Of a stretch of DNA of 64,000 bases, positions 32,915 to 41,268 are shown in pieces. The DNA is from Butyricimonas muris (lineage in GTDB: Bacteria; Bacteroidota; Bacteroidia; Bacteroidales; Marinifilaceae). The stretch spans positions 186,001 to 250,000 of the forward strand of contig NZ_JBKEIT010000005.1 in assembly GCF_046365375.1 (NCBI RefSeq), in the 5' to 3' direction. Both the position numbers and the translations under genes were made by a program. The notes below the pieces were generated by a model, which saw only the letters and a list, made by a program, of their open reading frames with translations, ran no database searches and was not told the origin of the DNA. How positions within the stretch are numbered: position 1 is the first letter of the stretch; each line of letters starts with the position of its first letter.

Positions 32915-32966
32915 CTTTATTCGATTTTATCGTCGCACTGAATCTGGAAAGGCTATTTATGATATC

Positions 32967-33008
32967 GAAAAAAACAAAACGAGCCCGCCTGATTCAGGCG
33001 AGCTCGTT
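32967..33008 (-). terminator. Attenuator terminator of the his operon
   Basis: On the minus strand the stem is ACGAGCTCGCCT/AGGCGGGCTCGT with a five-base loop, followed by TTTTGTTTTTTT. It lies between the leader peptide and hisG. Its 5' arm (CTCGCCTGAA, 33002-32993) can instead pair with the end of the leader coding region (TTCAGGTGAG, 33058-33049). Confidence 0.9.
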
Positions 33009-33041
33009 TATACTTTCTTTATCTCTAATTACAGCACAACA

Positions 33042-33081
33042 GCATCATCTCACCTGAAAACAGTGATGGCAATGATGATGC
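33042..33081 (-). promoter_or_regulatory. Antiterminator and leader pairing segments
   Basis: The His-codon segment GCATCATC (33081-33074) is complementary to GATGATGC (33049-33042). The adjoining TTCAGGTGAG (33058-33049) is complementary, with one G-U pair, to the 5' arm of the terminator. The pairings are mutually exclusive, as in classical leader-peptide attenuation. Confidence 0.8.
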
Positions 33082-33104
33082 ATATGATGTAACGTACTAT
33101 TCAT
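33045..33104 (-). CDS. hisL: Histidine operon leader peptide
   Basis: This 19-codon ORF reads MNSTLHHMHHHCHHCFQVR and ends in TGA. Seven of its 19 residues are histidine, in the run HHMHHHCHH. It begins about 14 bases after the predicted transcription start and is followed by a terminator before hisG. When charged tRNA-His is scarce, a ribosome stalled in the His run would leave the leader end free to pair with the terminator's 5' arm, so transcription would continue into hisG. With ample tRNA, or no translation, the terminator should form. The symbol is used by analogy with enteric hisL; there is no sequence homology claim. Confidence 0.88.
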   Translation of the reverse strand: MNSTLHHMHHHCHHCFQVR

Positions 33105-33125
33105 ATTTTTGTCTTTTTCGTGCTG

Positions 33126-33155
33126 CAAATATAAGAACTAAAAATTATTCCGCAA
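33126..33155 (-). promoter_or_regulatory. Promoter of the his operon
   Basis: On the minus strand, TTTG (33155-33152), 18 bases, then TATATTTG (33133-33126). It overlaps the stop region of the upstream lipoprotein gene. Confidence 0.8.
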
Positions 33156-34182
33156 ATTTCTGCATGAATTTTTCAACTGACTGAGGCAATACCATTGCTG
33201 CTGGTGCAGGAGCTTCTTCTACATAAGGAACTAGATGCAAACCGATTTCGGTTTCATTGCTATTCTCAATAAGATCTACTATCATTGTCACCATTGAAGT
33301 CGCAAGTTCTTTGTATTCTCCTAACTGTTCCCCAAAACTTTCCAATAAAGAAGGTAGCATTTTCACGACAGGTAGCATCATTTCTTTATTTACATATATA
33401 TCAACACCATCATCTGTCTTTCTCATCAACAAAGGTAATCCCTCATTTGCAGCAGCAGCCAATTGAAGCAAAGGATTCACCGATTCTGCACGCCCAACAT
33501 TAGATTGCTTAGGAGAAGTTGCATCAGCAATAATTCCATTAATATTTAAAGCAATGTACAATTTATTATCAACAACATTATATAATGCCATTCCTTCAGG
33601 CGAATCTCCATAGATAGGAGTTCCACTAGTTAACAATTCATCTATATTTGTCACATATCGAGCAATAATATTACCATCATCCTTTAACGTCAACTGCGGC
33701 AACATCACCGGAAGTAACTGTCCTATATTACCAATAAATTCTTTAAAATCGTCTATCGGCATCGGACTTCCTAAAAAATCAACGGACTCTTGATCCGTAT
33801 CCAAATTAAAAACTAAAGAAGTAACACTCCATTTAGCCGTCATTGAAGATTTCATCTTCGCTATCAAATTCAAACTCAACTTATCTCCGCTAATAGTTCC
33901 ATCAAGAGTTACTTCTCGATTTGTATTAGTATTATTACCCGTAATCTTATCCCCTGCACGAGTGACTGCAAACACTGTTTCAGCCTCTCCCGGCAATGCT
34001 TTTTTCACTGTTAAAACAGAACCATCCAAAACAGCCTCTTTACCCGAAAGAACAAAATCACCAAGAGAAAGAGATAAATTTTCTCCGTTGTAAGTTACTG
34101 CTTTCTTATCATCATCGTCATCACTACAAGCAGTAAATAATGCCATCCCTAAAATCAACAACCATAAAAACCGATTTTTCAT
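33145..34182 (-). CDS. DUF4925-like lipoprotein
   Basis: This 345-residue protein has a lipoprotein signal ending LFTAC, followed by SDDDDDKK, the acidic tract that exports lipoproteins to the cell surface in Bacteroidetes. The first ~110 residues look like a calycin-type strand-rich domain (YNGENLSLSLG, VKKALPGEAETVFAV, VTLDGTISGDKLSLNL). A mostly helical C-terminal half follows. It is a paralogue of 36499-37572 (shared VVPGE/ALPGE, VTLDG, DGNI motifs). Its 5' leader is identical, in inverted form, to that of the divergent gene at 34519. Ligand unknown. Confidence 0.7.
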   Translation of the reverse strand: MKNRFLWLLILGMALFTACSDDDDDKKAVTYNGENLSLSLGDFVLSGKEAVLDGSVLTVKKALPGEAETVFAVTRAGDKITGNNTNTNREVTLDGTISGDKLSLNLIAKMKSSMTAKWSVTSLVFNLDTDQESVDFLGSPMPIDDFKEFIGNIGQLLPVMLPQLTLKDDGNIIARYVTNIDELLTSGTPIYGDSPEGMALYNVVDNKLYIALNINGIIADATSPKQSNVGRAESVNPLLQLAAAANEGLPLLMRKTDDGVDIYVNKEMMLPVVKMLPSLLESFGEQLGEYKELATSMVTMIVDLIENSNETEIGLHLVPYVEEAPAPAAMVLPQSVEKFMQKFAE

Positions 34183-34222
34183 ACTTCATTAAATATTAAT
34201 TAGACATCTTTTTATAATCAAA
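34175..34222. repeat. Left arm of a 48-base perfect inverted repeat
   Basis: This segment, which includes the start codon of 33145-34182, is the exact reverse complement of 34479-34526. Each copy supplies the 5' leader of one of two divergent lipoprotein genes. Confidence 0.92.
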
Positions 34223-34231
34223 CGTGCTATC

Positions 34232-34249
34232 AACAAACCTTCGTTTATT
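34232..34249 (-). promoter_or_regulatory. Dyad operator copy 1
   Basis: On the minus strand it reads AATAAAC-GAAG-GTTTGTT, a near-palindrome 49 bases upstream of the start codon. It is the counterpart of 34448-34465. Confidence 0.6.
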
Positions 34250-34447
34250 ACGCCACGTAGCTATTTACCCAGCAAAAAACGTGCAATTTTAATCAGAAGT
34301 TACAAGTGATTTGCAATTTTAACACTTCAAGATTCACAGATGTTTAATTATCACCTCTTTAAAAATTTAAAAATTCAACAAATTATAGCCATATAGTGCC
34401 ATACTTCTTTTTGATTTTACTTGAAAAATATTTATTCATACGCTATT

Positions 34448-34465
34448 AATAAACGAAGGTTTATT
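34448..34465 (+). promoter_or_regulatory. Dyad operator copy 2
   Basis: The perfect dyad AATAAAC-GAAG-GTTTATT lies 53 bases upstream of the start codon at 34519. With copy 1 it suggests one regulator for both divergent genes. The ~180 bases between the copies are AT-rich and hold no gene. Confidence 0.6.
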
Positions 34466-34478
34466 GATATTACACAAA

Positions 34479-34526
34479 TTTGATTATAAAAAGATGTCTA
34501 ATTAATATTTAATGAAGTATGAAAAA
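34479..34526. repeat. Right arm of a 48-base perfect inverted repeat
   Basis: It is the reverse complement of 34175-34222 and includes the start codon of the gene at 34519. The arms are about 250 bases apart. Confidence 0.92.
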
Positions 34527-36408
34527 CAAACTTTTAATGCTATTAGCTTTAAGTATCGCATTCTTTTCCGGTTGTAAAGACGATGATGATCCGGTGCCAC
34601 CCACAATAGATAAAGTTATCGGTCAATATTCCGGGGAAAAACTAAAAGCTACTATTGACGGTGTTGCTGCGACAGAAAATGCCTCTGTACAAATCATTCA
34701 AAATGAAAACAATACCACCTCTTTTAAATTAATAAATATAGTTCCCGGTTTCCCCGAATTTGAAATTCCCAATGTTACTTTTGAAGCCCTCAGCCGTTCT
34801 TACTACAGTCAGTTATCAGGCTCTATAACAGATAATGTCAGTGGTTACGCGGTTCAAGCACAAGCAAACGTAGAGGATGATATCATGGAAATCAACATCA
34901 CAATTAAAGAAATTGAAGGAGAACCGACAAGTGCCGAAACTTTCTATAATAAAACATTCAAAGGAGAGATGGCTATCAGTCTAGGCATGGAGCCTATAAC
35001 CATGACTCAACGCGTATACGTGAGCAAGCCCTCCAAGAATGCCCCAAATTGTCTTAGCTTGAAAATTGAAAATTTCTCTTTCCAAGGCATCAATTTAGGA
35101 ACAATCCAATTGGATACGATTCCATTTGTTAAAAGAGGAGATGTATACGGTTTCACCGCAAAAGACAGAGAAATTTCTGATCTGGAAATCCCCGGAGTAA
35201 CAGGAGTAAAACTAACCGCACGCGGAGCCATTATTGAAAACCATCTCATGAAATTGAATCTCGTTGTCGATGCAACACCACTAACTGTCAACGTTACTTT
35301 CACGGGTGACACGGTTACTGAAAGTACAGATACGAAAATTCAACTAACTGTTAAAGGAGATGCAGTGGCAAGTCAACCAGATAATTCGAAAACAGCTTCC
35401 ATTTATATTTTCAAAATCTGGGAAACGGCTACTGCCAGTCAATTAATGTTAACCCCGGAAATCAAACTTCCCAAAGGAGCAACCTTGGATTCCGTGGTTG
35501 TCCGCTATTCAGACGGAACAAAAGCAATACTTGGGGAAAAAGACGCTATAGACTTTTCCAAAATCGAAGGAGAAAAATATGACGTAAGATATTATATCAC
35601 CCCGGAAGATGTACGCTATCCCTCCACCAAAACTCTCCGCTTGGAGAAAATGCCGGAATTCAAGTCAGTTTACAAAATGGAAAACTGGATTACTCCCGAA
35701 GAAGCCAAATACCAAGTGCCTGTAAATATGGCAAGTTCTAATGCCGCCGCAGATTTTTTTCCTTTATCGGGAATGTTTATTGGTCAAACTCTAACAGCAG
35801 AACCTTACCCCGTAAGTCAAGACGGCGATGCAGCCAAGATCCTGACAAGAGACACTTACGGCGGATACGCTTTAATTGCTGTATTGCCTAAAGTTACAGC
35901 AGGCACCTTATTTAACGGTACATTTGAATTAGATGCATTAGCACCCCTAAAAAGTACTCATTTCGGAGAAGCTTATCGAGGTACAAAAACACCCGCAACA
36001 TTCAAATTCACCTATAAATACACACCGGGACCTAAATTCTTCAACACGATAATCACCGGTGAAGGAGCAAATACAAAAGTCACCGCACAAGAAGTACCCG
36101 ACAAAACAGACGAATGTTCTCTGATTGCCTATGTGTATGAAGTGGATTCCTATGATGATTATCTGGATGGAACAAACATTAACGATTCCAAGAAAGTCAT
36201 CTTAAAAGCTGCTTTCAGTAGTGGAGTGCAAAACAGTTTTATTGAAAAAACAATCAATTTTGAACCCACGGGAAACGGTTCATTCGACCCAGCTAACAAA
36301 AAATACAAAATAGCCATCGTTTGTACCCCAAGTAAAGAAGGTGATGCTTATAAAGGTGCACCCGAAAGTACTCTATGGATAAAATCGCTGGAAGTAACTT
36401 ATCAATAA
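34519..36408 (+). CDS. Surface lipoprotein, probable PCMD-type carbohydrate-related protein
   Basis: This 629-residue protein has a lipobox (FFSGC) followed by KDDDDP, a surface-export type signal. Residues ~35-130 resemble the calycin-like N terminus of the neighbouring lipoproteins (QYSGEKLKATIDG, LINIVPGFPEFEI). A second similar strand-rich unit lies near 150-275. The C-terminal ~250 residues (YKMENWITPEEAKYQVP to the end) have the features I associate with PCMD-type domains of Bacteroidetes. Function unproven; glycan or ligand binding at the surface is a guess. It shares its 5' leader and operator with the divergent gene. Confidence 0.65.
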   Translation: MKNKLLMLLALSIAFFSGCKDDDDPVPPTIDKVIGQYSGEKLKATIDGVAATENASVQIIQNENNTTSFKLINIVPGFPEFEIPNVTFEALSRSYYSQLSGSITDNVSGYAVQAQANVEDDIMEINITIKEIEGEPTSAETFYNKTFKGEMAISLGMEPITMTQRVYVSKPSKNAPNCLSLKIENFSFQGINLGTIQLDTIPFVKRGDVYGFTAKDREISDLEIPGVTGVKLTARGAIIENHLMKLNLVVDATPLTVNVTFTGDTVTESTDTKIQLTVKGDAVASQPDNSKTASIYIFKIWETATASQLMLTPEIKLPKGATLDSVVVRYSDGTKAILGEKDAIDFSKIEGEKYDVRYYITPEDVRYPSTKTLRLEKMPEFKSVYKMENWITPEEAKYQVPVNMASSNAAADFFPLSGMFIGQTLTAEPYPVSQDGDAAKILTRDTYGGYALIAVLPKVTAGTLFNGTFELDALAPLKSTHFGEAYRGTKTPATFKFTYKYTPGPKFFNTIITGEGANTKVTAQEVPDKTDECSLIAYVYEVDSYDDYLDGTNINDSKKVILKAAFSSGVQNSFIEKTINFEPTGNGSFDPANKKYKIAIVCTPSKEGDAYKGAPESTLWIKSLEVTYQ

Positions 36409-36441
36409 AGTCCACTTTAGTTACAGATATATTTGAAAAAA

Positions 36442-36475
36442 CAAGGTGTATCATTTTAATCAATGATACACCTTG
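36442..36475 (-). terminator. Terminator between convergent lipoprotein genes
   Basis: The perfect 14-base stem CAAGGTGTATCATT/AATGATACACCTTG has a six-base loop. On the minus strand a T6 tract follows, so it mainly serves 36499-37572. Confidence 0.88.
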
Positions 36476-36498
36476 CAATATGTTAGAATCGAATCAAA

Positions 36499-37572
36499 TT
36501 ATTCTGCCGGTACAAAATTCAAACCGACTTGCATCTCAGTAGTAGCCTCCAATGCTCCCGGCAAATTTTCCATAATAGGTCCGAGTTCTACAGCTACTCC
36601 CATATACTCAAACGAAGCATCATCCGGAATCAAACCACTAACTAACGGAATAATAGGCCCCAACTGTTTTAACAACACTTCATCAACATACACTTTCAAC
36701 GCACCTGTTTCTGTTGTCAACTCGAAATGAACAGGCACTCCCCCATCCAATAGTTGAGCAAGAATATTCTCTAACGAACTACCGCCCGTGGAACGTCCTG
36801 CATTATCCTTTTCTACTTGACGCATAATCATCTCCAAGTTCAAGAAGACATAACAGATCCCGTCTTTCACGTAATAATGAGCTAAATTTAACGGGGACAA
36901 TTGCCAGTCGGCTTCCGGCTCCGGATTATCCTCCGTGGCTGTGGCCGCATTATAAGTTGCAACAATGTTACCATCTTTCTGGAAAGTCACATTTTGTAAA
37001 TAATTTTTTAACTCCGTTCCCAACATACCGGGAGCCATTGTCGCTATCAACCCTGTCGTGATAGTCATCTCTACCGGACGTCCAAAAATTTGTACAGTTA
37101 TTGTTGTCAAAGGATAATCATGAGGTTTCCATGTCATACTGACAGACGACATATCCCATTTACCAATCAAATCATTCTCCTCAAATTCGACATTAACACT
37201 AAGAGCTAATTTACCCTTTTCAATCGAACCATCCAACGTTACCTTACGGGCATCATTTTTATTCTCTGCAACAAACGTGTAAATAGAATTATCACGATTC
37301 AAAACGATATCCGAAAATACCGTTTCTTTTTCCCCCGGAACAACATTGTTCAATTTTAAGGTAGCTTTTACACCATCGGCAGAATTAAAATCTACACTTT
37401 TCCCAGCTAACACGGAATTACTATATTTCAAATCTAAAACATTATCCGTGCTTGCCTCTGAATAGGTACCATTAAAGTCCTTGGGGCTTTTTTTGTTATC
37501 GTCATCACTACATGCCGAAAATAACACAACTCCCAAAAACAGCACTAAAAATAAAAAATTGTTTCTCATCAT
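36499..37572 (-). CDS. DUF4925-like lipoprotein, paralogue
   Basis: This 357-residue protein has a lipoprotein signal with lipobox FSAC and a surface-export tract SDDDNKK. Like 33145-34182 it has an N-terminal strand-rich unit (FNGTYSEAS, LNNVVPGEKETVFSDI, VTLDGSIEKGKLALSVN) and a longer C-terminal half with paired YVKDGICYVFLNL and LLDGGVP segments. The three lipoproteins at 33-37.5 kb thus come from repeated duplication. Its upstream region lacks the 48-base leader shared by the other two. Confidence 0.7.
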   Translation of the reverse strand: MMRNNFLFLVLFLGVVLFSACSDDDNKKSPKDFNGTYSEASTDNVLDLKYSNSVLAGKSVDFNSADGVKATLKLNNVVPGEKETVFSDIVLNRDNSIYTFVAENKNDARKVTLDGSIEKGKLALSVNVEFEENDLIGKWDMSSVSMTWKPHDYPLTTITVQIFGRPVEMTITTGLIATMAPGMLGTELKNYLQNVTFQKDGNIVATYNAATATEDNPEPEADWQLSPLNLAHYYVKDGICYVFLNLEMIMRQVEKDNAGRSTGGSSLENILAQLLDGGVPVHFELTTETGALKVYVDEVLLKQLGPIIPLVSGLIPDDASFEYMGVAVELGPIMENLPGALEATTEMQVGLNFVPAE

Positions 37573-37782
37573 AACTTTAAATTACCCGATTATTTATAAC
37601 ACTCTATTTGATAACAGGAATTTTATAAACACTTTCACTTCATGTTCGTCGGAACAAATTCCTAGGTTTTCTTTTACAACAAAGACCAAGCCCGCGTTAC
37701 AAATTATCGCCTCTATCTCCGCAACAGAACAAGAATTAACATGTCTATTCCCGCAAATATAAAAATTAACACTTTATTTCAC

Positions 37783-37790
37783 TACCTTTG
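37783..37790 (+). promoter_or_regulatory. -7 box of the RluA-family gene
   Basis: TACCTTTG, 29 bases upstream of the start codon. No clear -33. The rest of the ~250-base spacer holds nothing recognisable. Confidence 0.45.
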
Positions 37791-37819
37791 TTTCGGATTA
37801 ACGGCTAAAAAATAAACAT

Positions 37820-38701
37820 ATGAAATCCCATTACCCGGCCCCGCGAAGCAGAAGCTTCGAAGTCAAAGAGGAGAATACTCTCATGCCTTTCTTGTTACAA
37901 GCTCTGCACGACCAAAGTAGAACTACCGTGAAATCACTACTCGCTCACAGACTTGTACAAGTGAACAACCGCCCGACCACACAATTTGACACACGTCTGA
38001 ATCCGGGCGATACGGTCACCGTCGGCATGAACAAAACTGCAGCCCCTTTCCACCACCCGATGTTGACCATCCTGCATGAAGATGATGATTTAATCGTCGC
38101 TGAAAAAGCGAGCGGCCTGCTCTCCATGGGAACGGAACGGGACAAGACGAAAACAGCGTATCATATATTGAACGATTACGTGAAAAACAAAAATCCCCGG
38201 AACCACGTTTTCATCCTTCACCGTCTGGATAAAGAAACATCCGGAATCATGATGTTCGCGAAGAACGCTAAAGTACAGGAAAAGCTACAAAAAGACTGGA
38301 ATAACATGATTCTGGAACGAAAATACGTGGCTATCATCGAGGGCTGCCCGCGACAAGAGCACGGGCAAATAAAATCATACATATCAGAAAACCGCGCCTT
38401 CGTCGTTCACTCCTCCAAAGACGGTAAACTGGCAATCACGAACTACACCGTATTAAAATCCGACAGGCAGTTCTCGCTCGTCGAATTGGATCTGGAAACC
38501 GGTCGCAAGAACCAAATCAGAGTACACATGCAGGAGATAGGACATCCGGTCACCGGGGATAAAAAATACGGTGCCATGAAGAATCCTTTGCGCCGCTTGG
38601 CATTGCACGCCTTCAAGCTCCATTTCATTCACCCCGTCACCGGAAAAGAAATGAATTTTGAAACTCCCGTACCCGCCAAGTTCACCGCCTTATTCAAATA
38701 A
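37820..38701 (+). CDS. RluA-family RNA pseudouridine synthase
   Basis: This 293-residue enzyme isomerises uridine to pseudouridine in rRNA or tRNA. An N-terminal S4-like RNA-binding region (residues ~18-70) precedes the catalytic domain, with the RluA motif FILHRLDKETSGIMMFAKN (catalytic Asp near 137), LERKYVAIIEG and the substrate loop LETGRKNQIRVHM. Which uridine it modifies (RluC/D-like or tRNA) cannot be decided from sequence alone. Confidence 0.9.
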   Translation: MKSHYPAPRSRSFEVKEENTLMPFLLQALHDQSRTTVKSLLAHRLVQVNNRPTTQFDTRLNPGDTVTVGMNKTAAPFHHPMLTILHEDDDLIVAEKASGLLSMGTERDKTKTAYHILNDYVKNKNPRNHVFILHRLDKETSGIMMFAKNAKVQEKLQKDWNNMILERKYVAIIEGCPRQEHGQIKSYISENRAFVVHSSKDGKLAITNYTVLKSDRQFSLVELDLETGRKNQIRVHMQEIGHPVTGDKKYGAMKNPLRRLALHAFKLHFIHPVTGKEMNFETPVPAKFTALFK

Positions 38702-38800
38702 AAGAGCGACACGAGAATTAACAACCCTATTTCAAGGGACGACCTACCTTTTCGGACGGATTTAGAGTGGCTTTTGGGCGGATTGTAGGCGGCATCGCCT

Positions 38801-38891
38801 ACTATTCGCCCACGCACTACCCACACTTCGCCCACGTTTTAACAGATTGTAAACAGACACGCTACTCGCATGCCATTCGCACACCCAAGCA
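38801..38891. repeat. Degenerate array with 11-base period
   Basis: The units ACTATTCGCCC, ACGCACTACCC and ACACTTCGCCC, then after a break ACGCTACTCGC, ATGCCATTCGC and ACACCCAAGCA, step by 11 bases. The 320-base gap between the RluA gene and hutU otherwise holds only a small GTAGGCGG/CCGCCTAC-like palindrome near 38785 and the hutU terminator. Between the blocks is GATTGTAAACAGA, nearly repeated as GATTATAAACAGA next to the array at 46777. Confidence 0.6.
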
Positions 38892-38970
38892 ACAAAAAAG
38901 CAACCAGAAACCTATTCCCGGCAAATCGGGTATAAAAGGGGTTATTCTGCATGTACTTATCCCTTGAAAA

Positions 38971-39004
38971 CAAAACGGGGAATGCCCGTGAAAAGCATTC
39001 CCCG
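38971..39004 (-). terminator. Terminator after hutU
   Basis: The perfect 10-base stem CGGGGAATGC/GCATTCCCCG is followed on the minus strand by TTTTGTTTT. Confidence 0.85.
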
Positions 39005-39024
39005 TCGATATCAAAATATTATGA

Positions 39025-41034
39025 CTAAAACAACGATTCTATTAACTGGTCATCAGCGTAGTTCGGCAACGTCACTTTCAGATTCGGATTTGCCTCCATC
39101 GCACGTTTGATAGCGAACACGGCACCCTCGTTACGCGCCCAGCTACGACGAGAAATTCCGTTATTCACGTCCCAGAACAACATGCTCTTCAGACGTCTGT
39201 CGCTATCGGCAGAACCATCCAACAACATCCCGAAACCGCCGTTAATCACTTCTCCCCAACCGACACCGCCACCATTGTGAATGGATACCCAAGTCGCACC
39301 GCGGAAAGAATCCCCGATCACGTTCTGGATTGCCATATCGGCAGTGAAACGAGAACCGTCATATATATTGGACGTTTCGCGATAAGGAGAATCCGTACCG
39401 GACACGTCATGATGGTCACGTCCCAAAATCACGGGAGCGGAAATCTCACCGGCAGCAATAGCCTTGTTGAAAGCCTCGGCAATCTTGATACGTCCCTCTG
39501 CATCCGCGTACAGGATACGGGCTTGAGAGCCGACAACCAAATGATTTTCCATCGCCGCCTTAATCCAACGGATATTATCCGCCATCTGTTGTTGTATCTC
39601 TTTCGGGGAATGAGTCATGATCTCTTCCAACACACGAGCCGCGATCTCGTCGGTCTTAGCCAAATCCTTCGGGTCGCCACTGGAACATACCCAACGGAAC
39701 GGGCCGAACCCGTAATCGAAACACATCGGTCCCATGATGTCCTGCACGTAAGACGGGTATTTGAAATCACCGTTCGGTTTCAAAATATCCGCACCCGCGC
39801 GGGAAGACTCCAACAAGAACGCGTTCCCGTAATCAAAGAAATAAGTATTGAAACGAGCCACGCATTTATTGATAGCCGCCACGTGACGACGCAAAGATTC
39901 CTGCACCTTCTGTTTAAACAGTTCGGGTTCTTCCGCCATCATACGATTGGCATCCTCGAAACTAACGCCTGCGGGATAATATCCGCCCGCCCAAGGATTG
40001 TGCAAAGAAGTCTGGTCGGAACCTAACTCGACAGGAATATCTCCTTCCGCGAAATGTTCCCAAACATCCACGATATTACCTTGGAAAGCGATAGAAACCA
40101 CCTCTTTCTTCTCGCGAGCAACTTTCACGCGCTCCACCAACTTATCCAAATCATCAAATACCTCATCCACCCAACCTTGAGAATGGCGAGTATGTGTCGC
40201 TTTCGGGTTAATCTCGGCAGTGATACTGATACAACCGGCTATATTTCCGGCTTTCGGCTGTGCCCCGGACATACCGCCCAACCCGGCAGTGATAAACAAT
40301 TTCCCGGCAAGTCCCTCGCCATGTTTGGAAATCTTGCGACCTGCATTCAAAACCGTGATCGTCGTACCGTGCACGATACCCTGCGGTCCGATATACATGA
40401 ATGAACCGGCAGTCATCTGCCCGTATTGAGAAACTCCCAGAGCATTGAAACGTTCCCAATCATCCGGTTTGGAATAGTTCGGAATAACCATACCGTTGGT
40501 CACAACCACACGGGGAGCATCCTTGTGAGAAGGGTACAGTCCCATCGGATGACCGGAATACAACACCAGCGTCTGCTCGTCCGTCATTTCCGACAGATAC
40601 TTCATCGCCAGACGATACTGCGCCCAGTTTTGGAACACGGCACCATTCCCCCCGTAAGTAATCAACTCGTGAGGATGTTGCGCCACGGCATAATCCAAAT
40701 TATTGCTCATCATCAACATAATCCCCGCGGCTTGCAAACTCTTGTGCGGATAATCATTGATATTACGAGCGAACATCTTGTAGTCGGGACGGAAACGATA
40801 CATATAAATACGCCCGTATTTTTCCAACTCCTCGGCAAATTCCGGGGCTAACACGGCGTGATGTTTCGGGTCAAAATACCGCAAGGCATTACGAATCGCT
40901 AATTTTTTCTCTTCTTTCGTGAGAATATCTTTCCGCTTGGGAGCATGGTTGATCTCCGGCTCGTACGTTTTGGGAGCCGGTAACTCCGCCGGGATACCTT
41001 CCCGGATTGATTGTTGAAACTCTTGTAATGTCAT
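39025..41034 (-). CDS. hutU: Urocanate hydratase
   Basis: This 669-residue NAD-dependent enzyme converts urocanate to imidazolonepropionate in histidine degradation. Family motifs include ITYGGNGAVFQNWAQY, LYSGHPMGLYPS, VVTNGMVIPNYS, QMTAGSFMYIGPQGIVHGTT and GLGGMSGAQPKA, plus GRDHHDVSGTDSPYRET near the C terminus. It is longer than the ~555-residue proteobacterial form, as in the extended type found in other phyla. No hutH, hutI or formiminotransferase gene is nearby. Confidence 0.95.
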   Translation of the reverse strand: MTLQEFQQSIREGIPAELPAPKTYEPEINHAPKRKDILTKEEKKLAIRNALRYFDPKHHAVLAPEFAEELEKYGRIYMYRFRPDYKMFARNINDYPHKSLQAAGIMLMMSNNLDYAVAQHPHELITYGGNGAVFQNWAQYRLAMKYLSEMTDEQTLVLYSGHPMGLYPSHKDAPRVVVTNGMVIPNYSKPDDWERFNALGVSQYGQMTAGSFMYIGPQGIVHGTTITVLNAGRKISKHGEGLAGKLFITAGLGGMSGAQPKAGNIAGCISITAEINPKATHTRHSQGWVDEVFDDLDKLVERVKVAREKKEVVSIAFQGNIVDVWEHFAEGDIPVELGSDQTSLHNPWAGGYYPAGVSFEDANRMMAEEPELFKQKVQESLRRHVAAINKCVARFNTYFFDYGNAFLLESSRAGADILKPNGDFKYPSYVQDIMGPMCFDYGFGPFRWVCSSGDPKDLAKTDEIAARVLEEIMTHSPKEIQQQMADNIRWIKAAMENHLVVGSQARILYADAEGRIKIAEAFNKAIAAGEISAPVILGRDHHDVSGTDSPYRETSNIYDGSRFTADMAIQNVIGDSFRGATWVSIHNGGGVGWGEVINGGFGMLLDGSADSDRRLKSMLFWDVNNGISRRSWARNEGAVFAIKRAMEANPNLKVTLPNYADDQLIESLF

Positions 41035-41239
41035 TATAATTATATTTTACTATCTATTATTTCAATAACCACACGGCATACAAACTAGTACCGCTATCAT
41101 CCGATTTTCAGCGTATAGCCTACTTATCAGTTCGCTAAATTAATACATTCCAATGGTTTTTTCCATTAATTGGGGCATTTTTTTGCTATACGCTTTCAAA
41201 TCATTCACTCCAACATCTCGTAATAAAGAGATAAAACAC

Positions 41240-41247
41240 TACTTTTG
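41240..41247 (+). promoter_or_regulatory. -7 box of the DUF2027-Smr gene
   Basis: TACTTTTG, 21 bases upstream of the start codon; -33 not clear. Confidence 0.5.
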
Positions 41248-41268
41248 TAGGACAAAAAAGCACATATC

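Noticed and set aside
34223..34478. Invertible promoter (shufflon-like phase switch) certain
   Set aside because: The repeat arms reach into the start codons and no recombinase lies nearby. Shared duplication of a leader is a simpler explanation, so inversion is only offered as a test.
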